A DNA stretch of 64,000 bases from Sarcomyxa edulis (taxonomy: Eukaryota; Basidiomycota; Agaricomycetes; Agaricales; Mycenaceae), in contig QUOL01000003.1 in NCBI GenBank assembly GCA_009761415.1, positions 1,922,001-1,986,000 of the forward strand, in the 5' to 3' direction. Below, in pieces: positions 23,776-36,491 of this stretch; the stretch's first letter is position 1, and each line of letters opens with the position of its first letter. The translations under genes and the position numbers were made by a program. Under the pieces are notes generated by a model. The model saw only the letters and a list, made by a program, of their open reading frames with translations. It was not told the origin of the DNA and searched no databases.

Positions 23776-25207
23776 AGATATGTGTTCTTGTTCTTGCTTG
23801 GATAGCTTGATCTTTGAGCTTGGGCGCAGCCGGGACACCAAACACTTTCGTAGCACCTTCTTCACCAGAAAAACCCGAACGCGTGCTTGCAATTTACTGA
23901 GTAGAACGTTGTCCGCGAGCACTCACTATATAATTGCCGGCGATGATGAACCCGAGTTGCCGAGGCTCGGATATTCAACGGAGATTGACCTCAATTGACC
24001 TCAGGCTTCTACTCCAATTCTACTCCCTCTCGTAGTGACAATTCTCTGGACTATCCGGATCGTGGCAAGCCTCGGACGAGTTATCAGGCTTTCGCGTACC
24101 TATATGAGTCGAGACGATGCTTATCGCACTTAGTGTCGTTACGAACCCAACGGTCCGTTTCCTATCAAGTCCTCAAAACTTCACGCGTCCGTCCAGAATC
24201 CTCAGAGCGACGGCGATCACAATATGATGAAGACCATCGTGGAGATCCAACTCCGAGTGAAGGATTTATCTTCTTCAGGGAACTGTTTCGTCAATTCTGG
24301 GTGTCAGCTCCACTTCAATTCGTACGCCGAAGTATTGGGCAGGTACGCTTCACATTGATCCATGATCTCTGAAATAACGACCTGGTTCTCAACAGATAAG
24401 AAGTTTGCTGCCCATCTTCGGGTTCCTGATAGCTAGAGGCTCGTGGAAACCCTTCAGGTGTGAGTTGTAGAACTGTTAGTGCATTATATATTATCTTAGT
24501 CCAGATCTCTCAAATTGTCTCGTACGTCTACAATGTGGCCTTGACATGGGGGTTGTATGCTTTACAATGTGCACAAAGTCTTATCTCTCATCTCACATTC
24601 CCGCGGCTGCCACGAACCCAATTCACGCTCTGATGTTACGGCAGAATGTCAGACGAAAACCGTAGATCCCACACGACGACGCCACCTCGGAAAGAGAGAA
24701 CCGTCTTGTATGTATGTTTTTTCATCGCCACGGGACCACTTTGCTAACCTGAGCACAGACAAAAGAACTTGATGGGCGATTCGGCTGCCTTTCCTCAGTG
24801 GGGCGCGAGATTAGACCGGAACTCACGAGGCAAACATATTGACATGAACACCCCGTGCTCATTCCAGGGAGCATTCAAGTACGAGGATCTCCAATTCAAT
24901 CATTCGGGTGCAAAGAAAACTCACTCATCCATCCGTGCCGTAGAGCTTACTGTTATCATCGAGGTCACTGCAAGGGCCAGATGCATACACATACATTATC
25001 AGGCTTTCTTCGACGCACCAATTGAGACACGGACCTTACCCCTCAATCTTCATAGGAACGCTAGCCCTGCATGTTCCAATGACGGTGCAAATTCTATTCA
25101 TGCCACTGACCCAAGACTGGAGTCAGACGGTCCTCCCTCCGGCAAGGCACTTCTCTAAACTCTATCGTGACACCATTCTGAATAAGGACCAGCTTCACCT
25201 GCACTGC
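23776..25207. other. Intergenic region upstream of P450, nothing firm
   Basis: Frames of 125 and 129 codons occur near 23995-24372 and 24769-25158, but neither resembles a known protein nor shows clear splice partners. The 3' end includes the P450 promoter. Confidence 0.35.
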
Positions 25208-25215
25208 TATATAAA
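25208..25215 (+). promoter_or_regulatory. TATA box of the first P450 gene
   Basis: TATATAAA lies 34 bp before ATG 25242 and only 13 bp before the in-frame ATG 25221. This position favours the downstream ATG as the real start, with a very short leader. Confidence 0.45.
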
Positions 25216-25241
25216 CCTACATGTACTTTTCAAGGTTCGTT

Positions 25242-27292
25242 ATGGCTTTGTTTGTCGTTCTCGACCCGGTCAAGACCCTTATCTTGATCTGCGTTGTAGG
25301 TCTGCTTTATAAGATTTTTAGAAGTCGCTGCAACAATCCTCGCGGAATACCTCTACCCCGGGGTCCTAAAGCAACGGTCATCGTCGGCAATCTCTTCGAT
25401 ATACCTTCTCTTCAACCGTGGATCACGTATACTCGCTGGAGCAAGCAATATGGCAATCTATTTCACCTCGAAGTCTTGGGACAACACATCGTGGTCATCA
25501 ATTCTGTCGGAGTTGCCCGTGACCTACTCGAAAAACGGTCGACTGTATATTCCGACAGGCCGATTAGCCACATGCTAGACCTGTGCGTATTGCTTTGCCC
25601 CGCTCTTCGTGCAATAATCTCAAGTATATCAGGATGGGCTGGGAGTGGAATATCGGAACGATGCGCTACTCAGATATGTGGCGAGAACACAGACGAGTCT
25701 TCCATCAATCCTTCCGCCCTAAAGCAGCCCTCGGATATCGACCCACTCAGACGAGGAAAGTACATGAACTACTTCAGAACCTTCTCTCGACTCCTCAGGA
25801 TTTCCAAGCTCATGGCAGAACGCAAGTGCACTCAGAACTTTCATATTGTTTGATCTCACGCACAGGCATCATATTTCTAGTCTAGCTGGTGGCATAATAA
25901 TGGCCACTATGTATGGGCATGAAGTAGTCCCGAACGACCATTTTGTCTCGATCGCCGAACAAGCTGCGGACAAAATCAATCCTTCGACGTTCACGGGTTG
26001 TACGCCTGTCAACATCTTTCCTATACTTCGTTACGTTCCGCCTTGGTTCCCTGGCGCTCATTTCAAGAGGGAAGCTTTGGAAGCGCAAGTGTTGACCAAA
26101 CAAATACGAAACATACCCTTCGATTTCGCAAAGGAAAATATGGTGAACCCTGAACGATCTGACTCCTTTCGAGAGCTGTCTTGACTAACGTCATTGCCTT
26201 GTTCAGAAAAACGGTGTGCAATCGTTGGTCAGCGAACTATTGACAAATAGCTCCACGAGCGAGGACACTATCAAGGAAGTAACGGGGACGGCTTACGCTG
26301 GTAAGTCTCTATCTCTCATCACGCGGCTGCTGAAGTCAACGATCTGAGCGTAGTCTGATCGTTTATAGCTGGAGCTGATACAGTCAGTTGCGGTCCTACT
26401 TCTGCGGTACTTTCTCTACGGCTTATACTTTATAGACCGTCTCAGCGTCCGCGACTTTCTTCCTAGCTATGTGCAACCATCCGGAGGTCCAAAAAAAGGC
26501 CCAAAAAGAAATCAACGATCTGATAGGTTCCCGCCGGCTACCTAACTGGGATGATCGTGAGTCTCTACCCTACGTCGAGGCGCTGTACCGTGAAGTCATG
26601 AGGTGCGTCTGATATAATCCTGATGATAATGTCTGACTTGATTGGCGAATCAAGGTGGCACCCTGTTCTCCCGCTTGGTGTGCCGCACGCAGCCACTGAA
26701 AATGACGTTTACAAAGACCTGTTCATTCCGAAAGGCTCCGTTGTCATCTCTAATATATGGTGAGTGCGACAATGGACAACGCCCGTCCACATCCCCGATA
26801 GTTACTAAGATATCCAGGGCCATGACTCACGACGAGACGATTTACTCGGACCCATATTCATTCATTCCCGAGAGATTTCTCACTCCCGACGGGAATCTCA
26901 ACAACGATGACACAATACTAGCCTTTGGGTTTGGTAGAAGGTGAGTCCGTCCCTTTCGGCTGTTGGTCTCTAATTCTTACCTTTTCGACAGAATTTGTCC
27001 TGGGCGGCATATGGCTGACGCCACTGTCTGGTTAGAAATTGCCTCCGTCCTGGCCGTGTTCGACATCACAAAAGCAAAGGATGAAGCCGGAACGGACATC
27101 GAGATACCAGGCCTATATTCAGATGGATTTGTGAGGTATGCATATGCATATCATTTCCCGATACAGGACAACGTCGTTGATCTCTCGTATCACAGCCATC
27201 CCCACCCGTTCCAGTGCTCTATCACGCCCCGGTCGGATGAAGCACGTAATCTCATTCTGGAGACATCGAGTTCACCGTCTCCGCATGTCTGA
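25242..27292 (+). CDS. Cytochrome P450 monooxygenase
   Basis: This is a microsomal heme-thiolate monooxygenase of unknown substrate. Ten exons join in phase: 25242-25582, 25633-25821, 25866-26142, 26207-26300, 26369-26382, 26436-26602, 26655-26759, 26818-26940, 26992-27135 and 27196-27292, giving 516 residues. It has an N-terminal membrane anchor (VKTLILICVVGLLYKIF), a Pro-rich hinge (GIPLPRGPKA), the I-helix AGADTTVSA (about 300-308), the ExxR helix in EALYREVMR and the heme loop FGFGRRICPGRH (Cys ligand intact). The second intron uses a GC donor (see findings). The last intron (60 nt) is a multiple of three and stop-free, so it could be retained. The family resembles fungal O-methylsterigmatocystin-oxidoreductase-type P450s. 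Confidence 0.9.
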
Positions 27293-28041
27293 ACCGTTCT
27301 TCATAATGATACGTACTTTTCCTCACCTGAACCTTTCGGTTTTCGGGAACGGTCATGCCTGGAACTCCTTGAGTCCTTCAACTTCCTCGGTCTTGCTTTT
27401 CAAGTAAACCACATTCATCTCTCGAAGTATGTAAATATCTTAGATATCCTGAACAAACTTGAAAGCTCTCCGAGTCTTTTAGTGCAATCGCAATATCCTA
27501 ATTAGGAAGTCAGCGCGTGGTCCACCAAGTTTCAGATCGACTTGGTTCACACGATCATGATCTCTGCGGGCCTGAGTTGTCTCCTTGTTGTCTCCCCCTC
27601 AACAGCTACGGTAAGCTCTGTTGTACTCTGAAAATGTTTGACGGACTCGACGTAACGACTGCGCAACTATAGAACATATTGCAATCATATGGTCCACTTA
27701 TACATGGATTTTACTGTCAGTTCAACGAAGTCGACAACGCTCTCTCCAGTCTTCACTAACTTAGATCAATAGTCAGAGATCACCCGCGCTGAAGCGCATC
27801 AGTCAATATACACCATACACTTTTTCTACAGGTTAAACTGCTGTTTTCTTGGCTACCATCGTTGCAAAGATGACGTGTCCGCTGAAGCTCAGCACGTCGC
27901 CCACATCTCACCTCGTCTAGGCCAGTCATCATATTGAGAGCCGGCTGTAGACTCGGAGACAAAGCTGTTCATGGGGGTCTACAAAAGCCCTCATCAGGAT
28001 CTTCTGTGCTCAGCCGCAGTTCCTTCTCATACCATCACTAG
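27293..28041. other. Intergenic region, nothing recognised
   Basis: This holds the 3' end of the P450 and the promoter of the protease gene. No frame with family resemblance was found and no clear TATA box. Confidence 0.4.
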
Positions 28042-29635
28042 ATGCGTTTCCTCATCTTGAACACCATCGTTGTCGTTCTCCCTTTCCTGGTAGCAGCGTC
28101 ACCTTCTACTGGCCATGGGCAATACGGGAGCACTTCCAGGATGGTGATACCCTTGAGCAAACGAACTAGCTTGGTCAGGCGGGATCTCGTCACCGACATA
28201 CAGTCTCTTCGTAACTCAGTTGCTGCCGCTAAAGCGTATGTGACGCATGCCCCCATGTTTGTATGCTTTGGATTTTGATACATAGTTGTTTACACAGCAA
28301 GATTTTGCACACTCTCGCTGCGTTCGAGGGGAATACTGGTGCTCCCCACCCTTCGGCCAAGAACAGTACCTCACCAAACACATCCTCCAATGTTTCTGTT
28401 TCTTCGGGCACCGTTACTCTTCAAGACTTACATAGCGAGCTCTGGAAGGGTGATATATCCATCGGGACTCCGCCCAAAACGTTTACCAGTAAGTCTCTGG
28501 TCATCTGACCCTCTGGCTTGTGTATAATATTTTCTTTCAGTGGACTTCGATACAGGCAGCAGTGATTTGATCGTGACCGGTCTCAATTGTGCGAGCTGTG
28601 ACGCAAGTAATCCATATGATCCCACTGGTAGTTCGAGTTCTGTTGATCTCGGTCAAAGCTTTGAGATGGTCTATGGCAGCGGAACTGAGTGGGGTGAGAC
28701 TTATAGGGATGATGTTACTATCTCTGGGATGATCGTGCGTTCACATTCAAGTTATCATCTGTTTATATTTTTACCATTCACATGTGTTAGGCCCCGAAAC
28801 AAACCTTTGGAATAATTCAGCAATCCTCAGACAATATTGGCTTGCAGTCTGATGGCTTACTCGGGATGGCGTACCCTTCTATGTCGGAATTTAACAGTAA
28901 TCCAGTTTTCCAGAATCTCCTCAATGCAAACGAGAACATGGAACCTGTTTTTGCCTTCAAACTCTCTGATTCTGGCTCGGAGTTATCTATCGGTGGTATT
29001 GACGACGACATGTTCAGTGGAAATCTTGTATATACCCCGGTCACACAGCAGGTAAGGTTCATTTATCTCGTTACAGAGAGTCTTGCGTCTAATCTGCAAC
29101 AGGGCTGGTGGCAAGTCAACATCGATTCGGTCAAGGTCTCTGGAAAGGACGTTGTCGGGTCCCAAACCGTCATTATCGATACCGGAACTACTCTTGTCAT
29201 AGGTGACTCGAGCGTTTCGGCATTATATGATGCTATCCCTGGTTCTACTGCTAACAGTGAAGAGGGCCTCTACACTAGTATGTACCGTGGACCGGAATCT
29301 TCAAACCATTTGCTGATCCATCTGTCCATACTAGTCCCGTGCAACTCGGATCCCAAAATCAGCATCACCATTTCCGGTCAAGACTTTCCCATTTCTCTGG
29401 ACACGCTGTCGAGCGGACCAGTCTCGCCAGGTAGCTCAGATTGCAGTGGGGGTATTGTATCGGGCTATGTGGGTACTGGTACGTCGTTTCTTTGTTGTTG
29501 ATATCCGCTGTTCATGGAGACTGACGGGGCTTCCGTGTGGCAGACGCGTGGATTTTGGGAGATGTATTCCTTCGGAATGTCTACACGGTCTTTGATTTTG
29601 GACGTAATCGTGTTGGGTTTGCCCCATTGAAGTAG
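28042..29635 (+). CDS. Secreted pepsin-like aspartic protease (A1)
   Basis: This is a bilobal acid endopeptidase made as a secreted zymogen. Seven exons join in phase: 28042-28235, 28298-28488, 28541-28734, 28791-29051, 29103-29277, 29335-29478 and 29544-29635, giving 416 residues. A signal peptide ([20 protein letters not shown]) precedes a basic propeptide ([10 protein letters not shown]). The mature part has [15 protein letters not shown], the first catalytic DTGSS (D132), the flap Tyr in [20 protein letters not shown], the second catalytic DTGTT (D306) and the C-terminal [20 protein letters not shown]. Both catalytic motifs and both lobes are complete, so an active enzyme is expected. Confidence 0.94.
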
Positions 29636-29871
29636 TGTCATTGAAGTAGTACCATAGATGTCCTCTCCGATTTTTGTTCTGAATCTGGGTTGTTTCGTTT
29701 CGTCTGATAGAATTGGGATAGAATTTGGTTGAATGTTTGGCAAAAGCTTTAGAAAATTCGTTACCGAGCTGACGCAAGCCGAGTCAATGTGATATTGATC
29801 CGATCACGAAAACTTGGCTCAATAAATATATTTCTCCTCTTCACCACCTGCATCTGCATCTGCAGCTCATC

Positions 29872-31501
29872 ATGTCGGAAATCACTCCAGAATACGACCA
29901 ACCTCTTTTTACATGTCTCTCTTGCTCTATTGCTTTTCAGAGCGCCGAGGAGCAAAGTCGGTTTTTTTCTCTTCAACTTAGTATAATCTCTTACCGAAAT
30001 ATTTCAATCGTAGGAGTTCATTATCGCTCTGACCATCACAGGTACAATATGAAGCGTCGTGTCGCATCTTTACCTCCTGTTAGCGCTTCAGTGTTCGATC
30101 AGAAGGTTTTAGAGAGAAGAGCTGAGACCGCGGTGATGTTCTCACCCAAAGATTCTACGTGCGATGTTTGCAGGTGAGTAATCAGTTTCTACTCTTTGTT
30201 TCATTTTTTTTGACATGTATCTGCAACAGAAAAACCTACACAACTGAGAACGCATACCAGTCGCACATGAACTCCAAGAAACACAAGGAGAACGAGTTGA
30301 AAGCGGCTGCCAATCCTAAACCCCAAGCTGAGATTCAAGAGGTCGAAGAGGTCGAATCATACCAGGAGCCAGCCCCCTCGACTCCAGCGCAAGCTCCTCC
30401 TGTACCAGTATCTGCACCGGAACCGGAAGAAGATTCGACACTGCCTACGAAAGTAGCTGCCATAACGGTCGATGACGATGCCTCAGACGAAGACGACGAA
30501 ATCAACCAAACGATAGATGAAAAAATCGCAGCTGCCCGGTCTCGCCTATCTTCTGACCACTGCCTCTTCTGTTCTCACCAGTCTTCGTCTCTCGAAGACA
30601 ACCTGACCCACATGTCTACCGCCCATTCATTCTTCATCCCCGACGCAGATTATCTAATCGACCTCCCAGGTCTCATCTCGTATCTCGGAGAGAAAATCGC
30701 TGTTGGTAACGTCTGCATATACTGCAATGGAAAAGGCAGAGAATTTCGGACGTTGGATGCTGTCCGGAAGCACATGGTGGACAAGAGTCATTGCAAGATT
30801 GCATATGATTCTGAAAGAGATCGGCTCGAAGTTTCGGATTATTATGATTTCACAACCTCGTATCCTGATGCTGAGCTCGCGCGGGAGAAGGAGAGGAACA
30901 AGAAGGCCACGAAGGCTATCAAGGAGGATGGAGACAAGGAGACCACTGAGGAATGGGAGGATCTTGACGAGAGCGATGGGGAAGTCGATGAAATTGTCGA
31001 CGAAGATGCCTCGGATGACGACTCGGAGGATGATTCGGATAGTGATGACCTTCCAGAAAACCAGATCACATACGGTGACTCTCATTTGGAGCTCGTACTG
31101 CCTTCAGGAGCCCGGATAGGTCACCGGACGATGAGAAGATACTACGCCCAGTCATTCCCAGGTGCACCGCGCGGCGGTAAACCTGAAGATCCTAATTCTG
31201 GCGCTGCCCTTGTTCGACGACTACTCGCGGACAAAAACTCGGCTCTGGTACCTCGGAAGGGTGGTTACGGAGCGTTCGGTACTGGAACTGAAGTCATCAA
31301 GGCGAGAAATCGCGGAGAGGCGAGGGAAGCTGGACGGCATGTACGAGAGTTCAGAGACCAGAAGAGGAGGGAGGACTTCAAGACAAAAGTTGGCTTCATT
31401 CACAATTCCCAGAAGCATTTCAGAGATCCGTGCGTATCATTTTTTCCTTCCTGTTCCATCTTTGCTGACGCCAGTCTACTTTCGTCAGCTTATTACAATG
31501 A
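29872..31501 (+). CDS. REI1: REI1/ZNF622, 60S ribosome maturation zinc-finger protein
   Basis: REI1 is a cytoplasmic C2H2 zinc-finger factor that acts late in 60S subunit maturation, probing the exit tunnel and helping release Arx1/Alb1. Four exons join in phase: 29872-29956, 30014-30173, 30230-31429 and 31489-31501, giving 485 residues. C2H2 fingers are visible in FTCLSCSIAF with HYRSDHHRYNMKRRVASLPP, in STCDVCRKTYTTENAYQSHM, in CLFCSHQSSSLEDNLTHM and in CIYCNGKGREFRTLDAVRKH. An acidic linker precedes LVLPSGARIGHRTMRRYY. The 13 nt last exon supplies the conserved terminal FRDPLLQ. The model is complete. Confidence 0.95.
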
Positions 31502-31848
31502 TCGTCGTTGTATGCCATACATGTTGTATCCCTTTTGTTTATACCAGTCTGGAAATGTGACTTTCCATCTTCGTGAACATAGAAGCTACGCGCATAAAAC
31601 ATGATTATATTCCTTCGTAACGGGCCTCTGAGGGTAAAGAATAACGTAGGGTGTTCATAAGTCCAGCGGAAGCACCAGAGCCAAAAAGAGCCAAAAAGTT
31701 CCCCAATTGAATGCTAGACGTCGATGAACGCTCCGCGCAGAACGACATAATAAAAAAAATTGCAAAATAACGAATGACGGGGAAGCTGACGGGGTATAGT
31801 GTGTTCTGCAATCGACAAGAGATGAAGAAAACGGGCTAACAAAACGTT
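31502..31848. other. Convergent 3' intergenic region
   Basis: This lies between the tail-to-tail REI1 and RAX2 genes. It should contain both 3' UTRs; no gene is seen. Confidence 0.5.
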
Positions 31849-34800
31849 CTAATACAAATAAGCTGCTGGAACCACTCCTTCTTGGCCTGTGCGTACATCA
31901 CGCGCGTACCACCATCTACGAAACACGACCGTGAGCTCCACGAATGAGTAAAGGATCAAAGAGAAACGTACGCGGGGTCTTTATCATCCAAGACTTCTAC
32001 TTCTGCTCCTGCTGATATTGGCAGTTCACCCTCGCCATTCCCATCAAAGGAATATCGAGCGTGAGCTGGTCTACTTGATTCTTCTCCGCTCATACCTCCA
32101 GCAATATCAGACGGCGTCTCCGCACGTATATAGTTGCTCGCGTCTGGGCCGAAAGGATCATGCTCCGATGCGGCAGACATGCCACCGTCCCTTGCGATCT
32201 TCTCCTCTTCCTTCTCAGAATTGAATTGAGCAAACGGACTGGATCCAGCGAGTATCGTCGTGCGCGTGGCTGCGTTGATGTGTTCAAGAAGGGAAGAAGG
32301 ACGATGTGTGGAGGAATCATCATCATCCGCTTCGGCAGCGTCGAACTTGTTAAGTTTGTCGTCTCGCCGTGAGAAGAGAGTCCAGATGATGCCAATCAAT
32401 GCGAGGAAAAATACGACACCGGCTGCGATAGCAATAGAAATGAGAATCACAACGCCAGTGGCCAAGAAATCTAGATACTATATGTGAGACAGGACTACCA
32501 AATTACGAGTTCGAAAGGCTTACGATGCTTGGTGAAACTAAATGTCGAGAAGGAATGGAACAAGGATGAGACTGCGCCCGTCGTGCCCGTCGACGAAGTC
32601 GAGACGATATAAGGGAAAAACGTTTGGCCATCGAAAAGGGCAGATGAGGCATTGCCAAAGGAAGAATCCGCCAATGAGCCAGAAACCATCAGCATCCGAT
32701 CGGACTCGATGACACTGTTGGCTGAATGGGTGTCTTGCAACGGAACCATGGTGAGCTGAGCAACTGTCGTATTGCTCTGCAATGTGGATCCTGGTTACAA
32801 ATTTCAGCCACAAACTTGAGACTGTCAAGAAATGTGCATACCCAGAACTGTCCAAGAGAGACCATTCCAGAAAGACAAGAAGGATGAAGTATCATCAGTC
32901 GTTCTAATGTTGACTGAGTATCGCATCTAAGCATTAGGGCAAGTATAACGAGTACGTACCGTCCTGCAGCAAAGATGCTGCTAGCATTCCCACCGTTTAC
33001 TTCAACTGCTGTGACGGGTCCGGGGATATCAGAACCAGATCCCACTGCAGCCCAGCTCGAATTGGAGAATGTGTATTGAGCAACATTCGAGGCAGTATTG
33101 TCCGATAAAGCAATAGATCCAGCGGCGATGAGTATCTCCTCGTTGTTCTAATACGGATTAAGAATCTAGTGCAGGAAAGGAATGACAAAAGTAGCACTCA
33201 CCCCAGCGTAAGATACAGCCGAGACCTCTCCTTGAATTCCATTTCCAAGTCTATTCCATTGCTTCAAAGTCTTGTCGAACGAACATATGGCTTGACATGG
33301 TAGGGAACCTGCTTGAGAAAACGATCCTGCAACAATGATGGTGTTGCTATCAGAAGTGGATACAGAAATGGAACGGACGACAACGGTGGATCCCGAGCTC
33401 GCCTGCAGGGGCTGAAGGCCAGACACGTCCCACTGCTGCGACGAAAGATCGTAGATGGCTAATCCATTGGCAGTGGTACCGTCTAGAGTGAATTGACCGC
33501 CAACATACAGTTGATCACCATCGACAAGGAGGGAACGGACTGTTCCATTGATTTGTGATCCCTGCAAAGCAGTAATGGTGGCAGAATCTGGGTCATACAA
33601 GGCAACACCTTGCGATTCGGTAGATCCGGAAGAAGCTGTGAATGAGAAATTGCCGCCGATAACAGCAACTTCTACAGATGAAGAGCTATTCGTCCAGAAT
33701 GTACCTGCAAGAACGGCAGGAGCGGGAGCGGCAGGATCGGCTGGGAGGGCGGCAAGTGTGCTAGTCGACTGTCTGGAAAACAAGTGGGAGATGTTGATGT
33801 GGGAGATCCAGGCCGAAGGGCCACGAGGAACATGCGCTCGACGCCGTTTCTTGCTGGCCATTGTTACTGCGCTACTGCTGTCCACAGCGCTATCCAGCTG
33901 AATGCCCAGAGGCGTCACACTCGGGACTGAACTGCCACTTGCACCGTTTTTCAGGAGAACCATACCAGTAGCTCCGAACTGCTGAGAAGCAGTGACACTT
34001 CCAGCGATGAATTGAGTCGATGAGGTGCCGTTACCGACGAATGACATACTGCCCACCAAAAACCCTCCACTGTTGACCCACGAACTCGAACTGATATTCC
34101 ATGTTGCGACGCCAGCAGCGTCAACTCCGGAGTCCGTTGAAGCGGATGTAAGAATTTTCGTGAAATTTCCAGCAACGAGTAAGATATTGTCAGAGATAGC
34201 AAGGCTGGTAACATCTCCGTTCACTCCAGCCTTCAACGCACTCCAGGAGCTTTGCTGAACGTTGTACAGTGCGATACCTCGTAATGTGCCATTCGATGAG
34301 GAGGAAGTCGTGTCAGTGAAGGATCCACCGACATAGAGGCTATCACCATCGAGAGCGAACGAAGTGACTGGTCCGTTCAGCCCATTATTGGACAATCCAG
34401 TCAAAGCCCCACTCTTATATGCGACGATATTAGAAGAGCTGGAGGCGGTGCCCGAAGTGAGGGTGAAGTTGCCTCCTAGGAATATAGTACCGGAGGAATG
34501 GTGAGCAACGGTGACAATAGCCGTCGTAGATGAAGATGATGACAAGCTGCTATTTCCTCCAGCAGCATTGAAAATGTCGGATCCAATAGCATCTAAGGAT
34601 GTCTGGGTAGCGTTCGGCAGTATTTGGGTCGCATCGCTAGTAGAAGTACTGCTCAGTGGCCATTCAAAGAACCCAAACCCACTCTTAGCACTTCCTGTGC
34701 CACTAGCACTGCTCGTCGTGGTAGAATTACTTCCAGAAGACGTCTCGTCAACAGATGTAAGTACCATCTGGATTCTATCTGCAACCAACTCGTACTTCCC

Positions 34801-36491
34801 GTTCTGTCCTGTACCCGCCGGATCGTCCGCAAGCATCATCGTAATAGTAGTCGCGAAATCAGTCGAAGATAGGACGACGGGACCGCTGTACAGCAGTGTA
34901 GTCGCGTCATCCGTGTTCTGTTGAGAAATGGTAGTGACCGACGGGTTGAGGCCATTTCCTGGGAACACAGTGACTTTGACACTTGTACGCAATGCACAAT
35001 CTTGGAAGTCAGTGCAACCAGGGACAAGCATGTTGATATTGTAATTTCCTGATGCGGAAACATACGGCATCCAAGTGAACGTCGGTCCTGAGGATGGGGA
35101 GGTTCCTACGTCAACAGTAGAGACGAGTACGGACTGTGTGGTTCCGGCGATGTCTGTGTTGGCAACTTTCTCCTCCCAATCAAGAGTGCGGCTAGTATTG
35201 GAAGCGGCTGGGGCGAAACAGGATTCGCTGTTCTCGCTATCGAGGGCAGAGGCAAATGCTCCGGAGGAAAGGAGTTGGAGGATGTGTAAGCCTGGAGCAG
35301 CACCTGTCCACTCAGACAATGTGATCTGAACACCGGTGAGACTGATAGTATCGCCGAACAGAAAATCTTGGTAGAGGATGGAGGAATCAGTGAGTAACGG
35401 GCACGGGTTCGTGCAAGTTTGGTTCTCGCCAGTCGTTGGGTCAACATAAGTCAAAGTTTGTACAGTATTGTCTGGCAGAGTTTCGACACTATAATGGAAT
35501 CAGGAAACGCGAGTTACAGACTCGCGTCGTGCTATAGATGAGAAGACAATGCGCACCTGAATCCCGTTGTACCATGCGAGCTCTGGAATGTGTTTCCTAA
35601 TCGCACTCCACTCGCTGTAATAGACGTGAAAGTCCGAACTGTGACGACAGCTGTGTTTCCATCTGCAGCAAACCAAGAGTTCCCAGGACCGTCTGCACCA
35701 GCTGGACATAATACGTTGGTAATGTTACCGAACTGTGAATCTGTAGACGAGGGAGAGCCCAAGACCTGTGCGTTTTGGAGTGGGAGAGGGACAAGGGAGG
35801 AAGTGAATGGCGTTGCACCGGGTGAAAAGGGTACATTGGGGTTATTTGTACCATTGACGATGGTAGTGCCATTTCCTTGGAATGTTGTGATGAACGATCC
35901 TGCAAAGAAGAGACTCGATTCCGAGGAGTTGGTGGTAATGGAGAGAACGCGAGCCTCCGCCCCAGTAAGACCGTCGAACGGAGCTTTTGACCAGGACGCT
36001 GCTTTCACATCCCACACCGCCACGGCTGATCCAGGAGACGTGAAACTACCCCCCACCCAGACCTTGTTATCTTTTGTATCACAAAACACGGCGTCTACCT
36101 CTCCGTTCGGTCCACCAGTACCAAGAGCAGCGAACGCACCCGATGAAAGCGTGTACGACGCGACGTTGCTAGTAGAGGTACTATCAATCGAAGAAAAAGC
36201 ACCTGCAAAGTAGAATACATCGCCCAGCATACATCCCGCGGATATTTGGCCGCCAGAGTTCGTTGACGCGAGACGAGATAGAGAGCCATTGGACGAACGA
36301 GAAAGCAATGTAGAAGTCGATGGGTCAAAAGTGACTGCCGTGGTTGAATTCTGGAAAAGGTCAAGACCAGCGAATGTACCAGCTAGCCCCACCTTTCCCA
36401 TGCGATCAAAGTCGACTAGAGGTAGATTTGCCCAAACGCCATTGATGATGAGGGAAAGTGAGAGGATGTTGAGAAATGACGGGTAGGTCAT
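31849..36491 (-). CDS. RAX2: RAX2-like cell-pole protein with C-terminal SH3-like domain
   Basis: RAX2 is a large type I membrane glycoprotein that marks cell poles and guides polarised growth in fungi. Seven exons join in phase: 36491-35557, 35488-33202, 33147-32956, 32926-32842, 32790-32524, 32470-31972 and 31915-31849, giving 1443 residues. A signal peptide opens the protein. Repeated kelch-like blades follow (many 'VWVGGSFT', 'LYVGGSFTD', 'LYVGGQFTLDG' motifs) with many NxS/T sites. A single transmembrane helix lies near 1258-1285 (VVFFLALIGIIWTLF). The cytoplasmic tail ends in an SH3-like fold (about 1394-1443: RYSFDGNGEGELPISAG, AEVEVLDDKDPAWWYARD, GQEGVVPAAYLY). The last exon is essential for that domain. 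The exon 3/4 junction has an alternative upstream donor that breaks frame. Confidence 0.9.

Noticed and set aside
32689..33045. Alternative donor at 32959 in RAX2
   Set aside because: It shifts the frame away from SVNIRTTDD and SFLSFWNGLSW; the donor at 32955 keeps it.
33548..35329. Plus-strand frames of 117-137 codons across RAX2
   Set aside because: They are reverse-strand shadows of a long Ser/Thr-rich coding exon, which commonly leaves the opposite strand open.
35590..36213. 207-codon plus-strand frame
   Set aside because: It is antisense to RAX2 exon 1, with no splice context or family resemblance.
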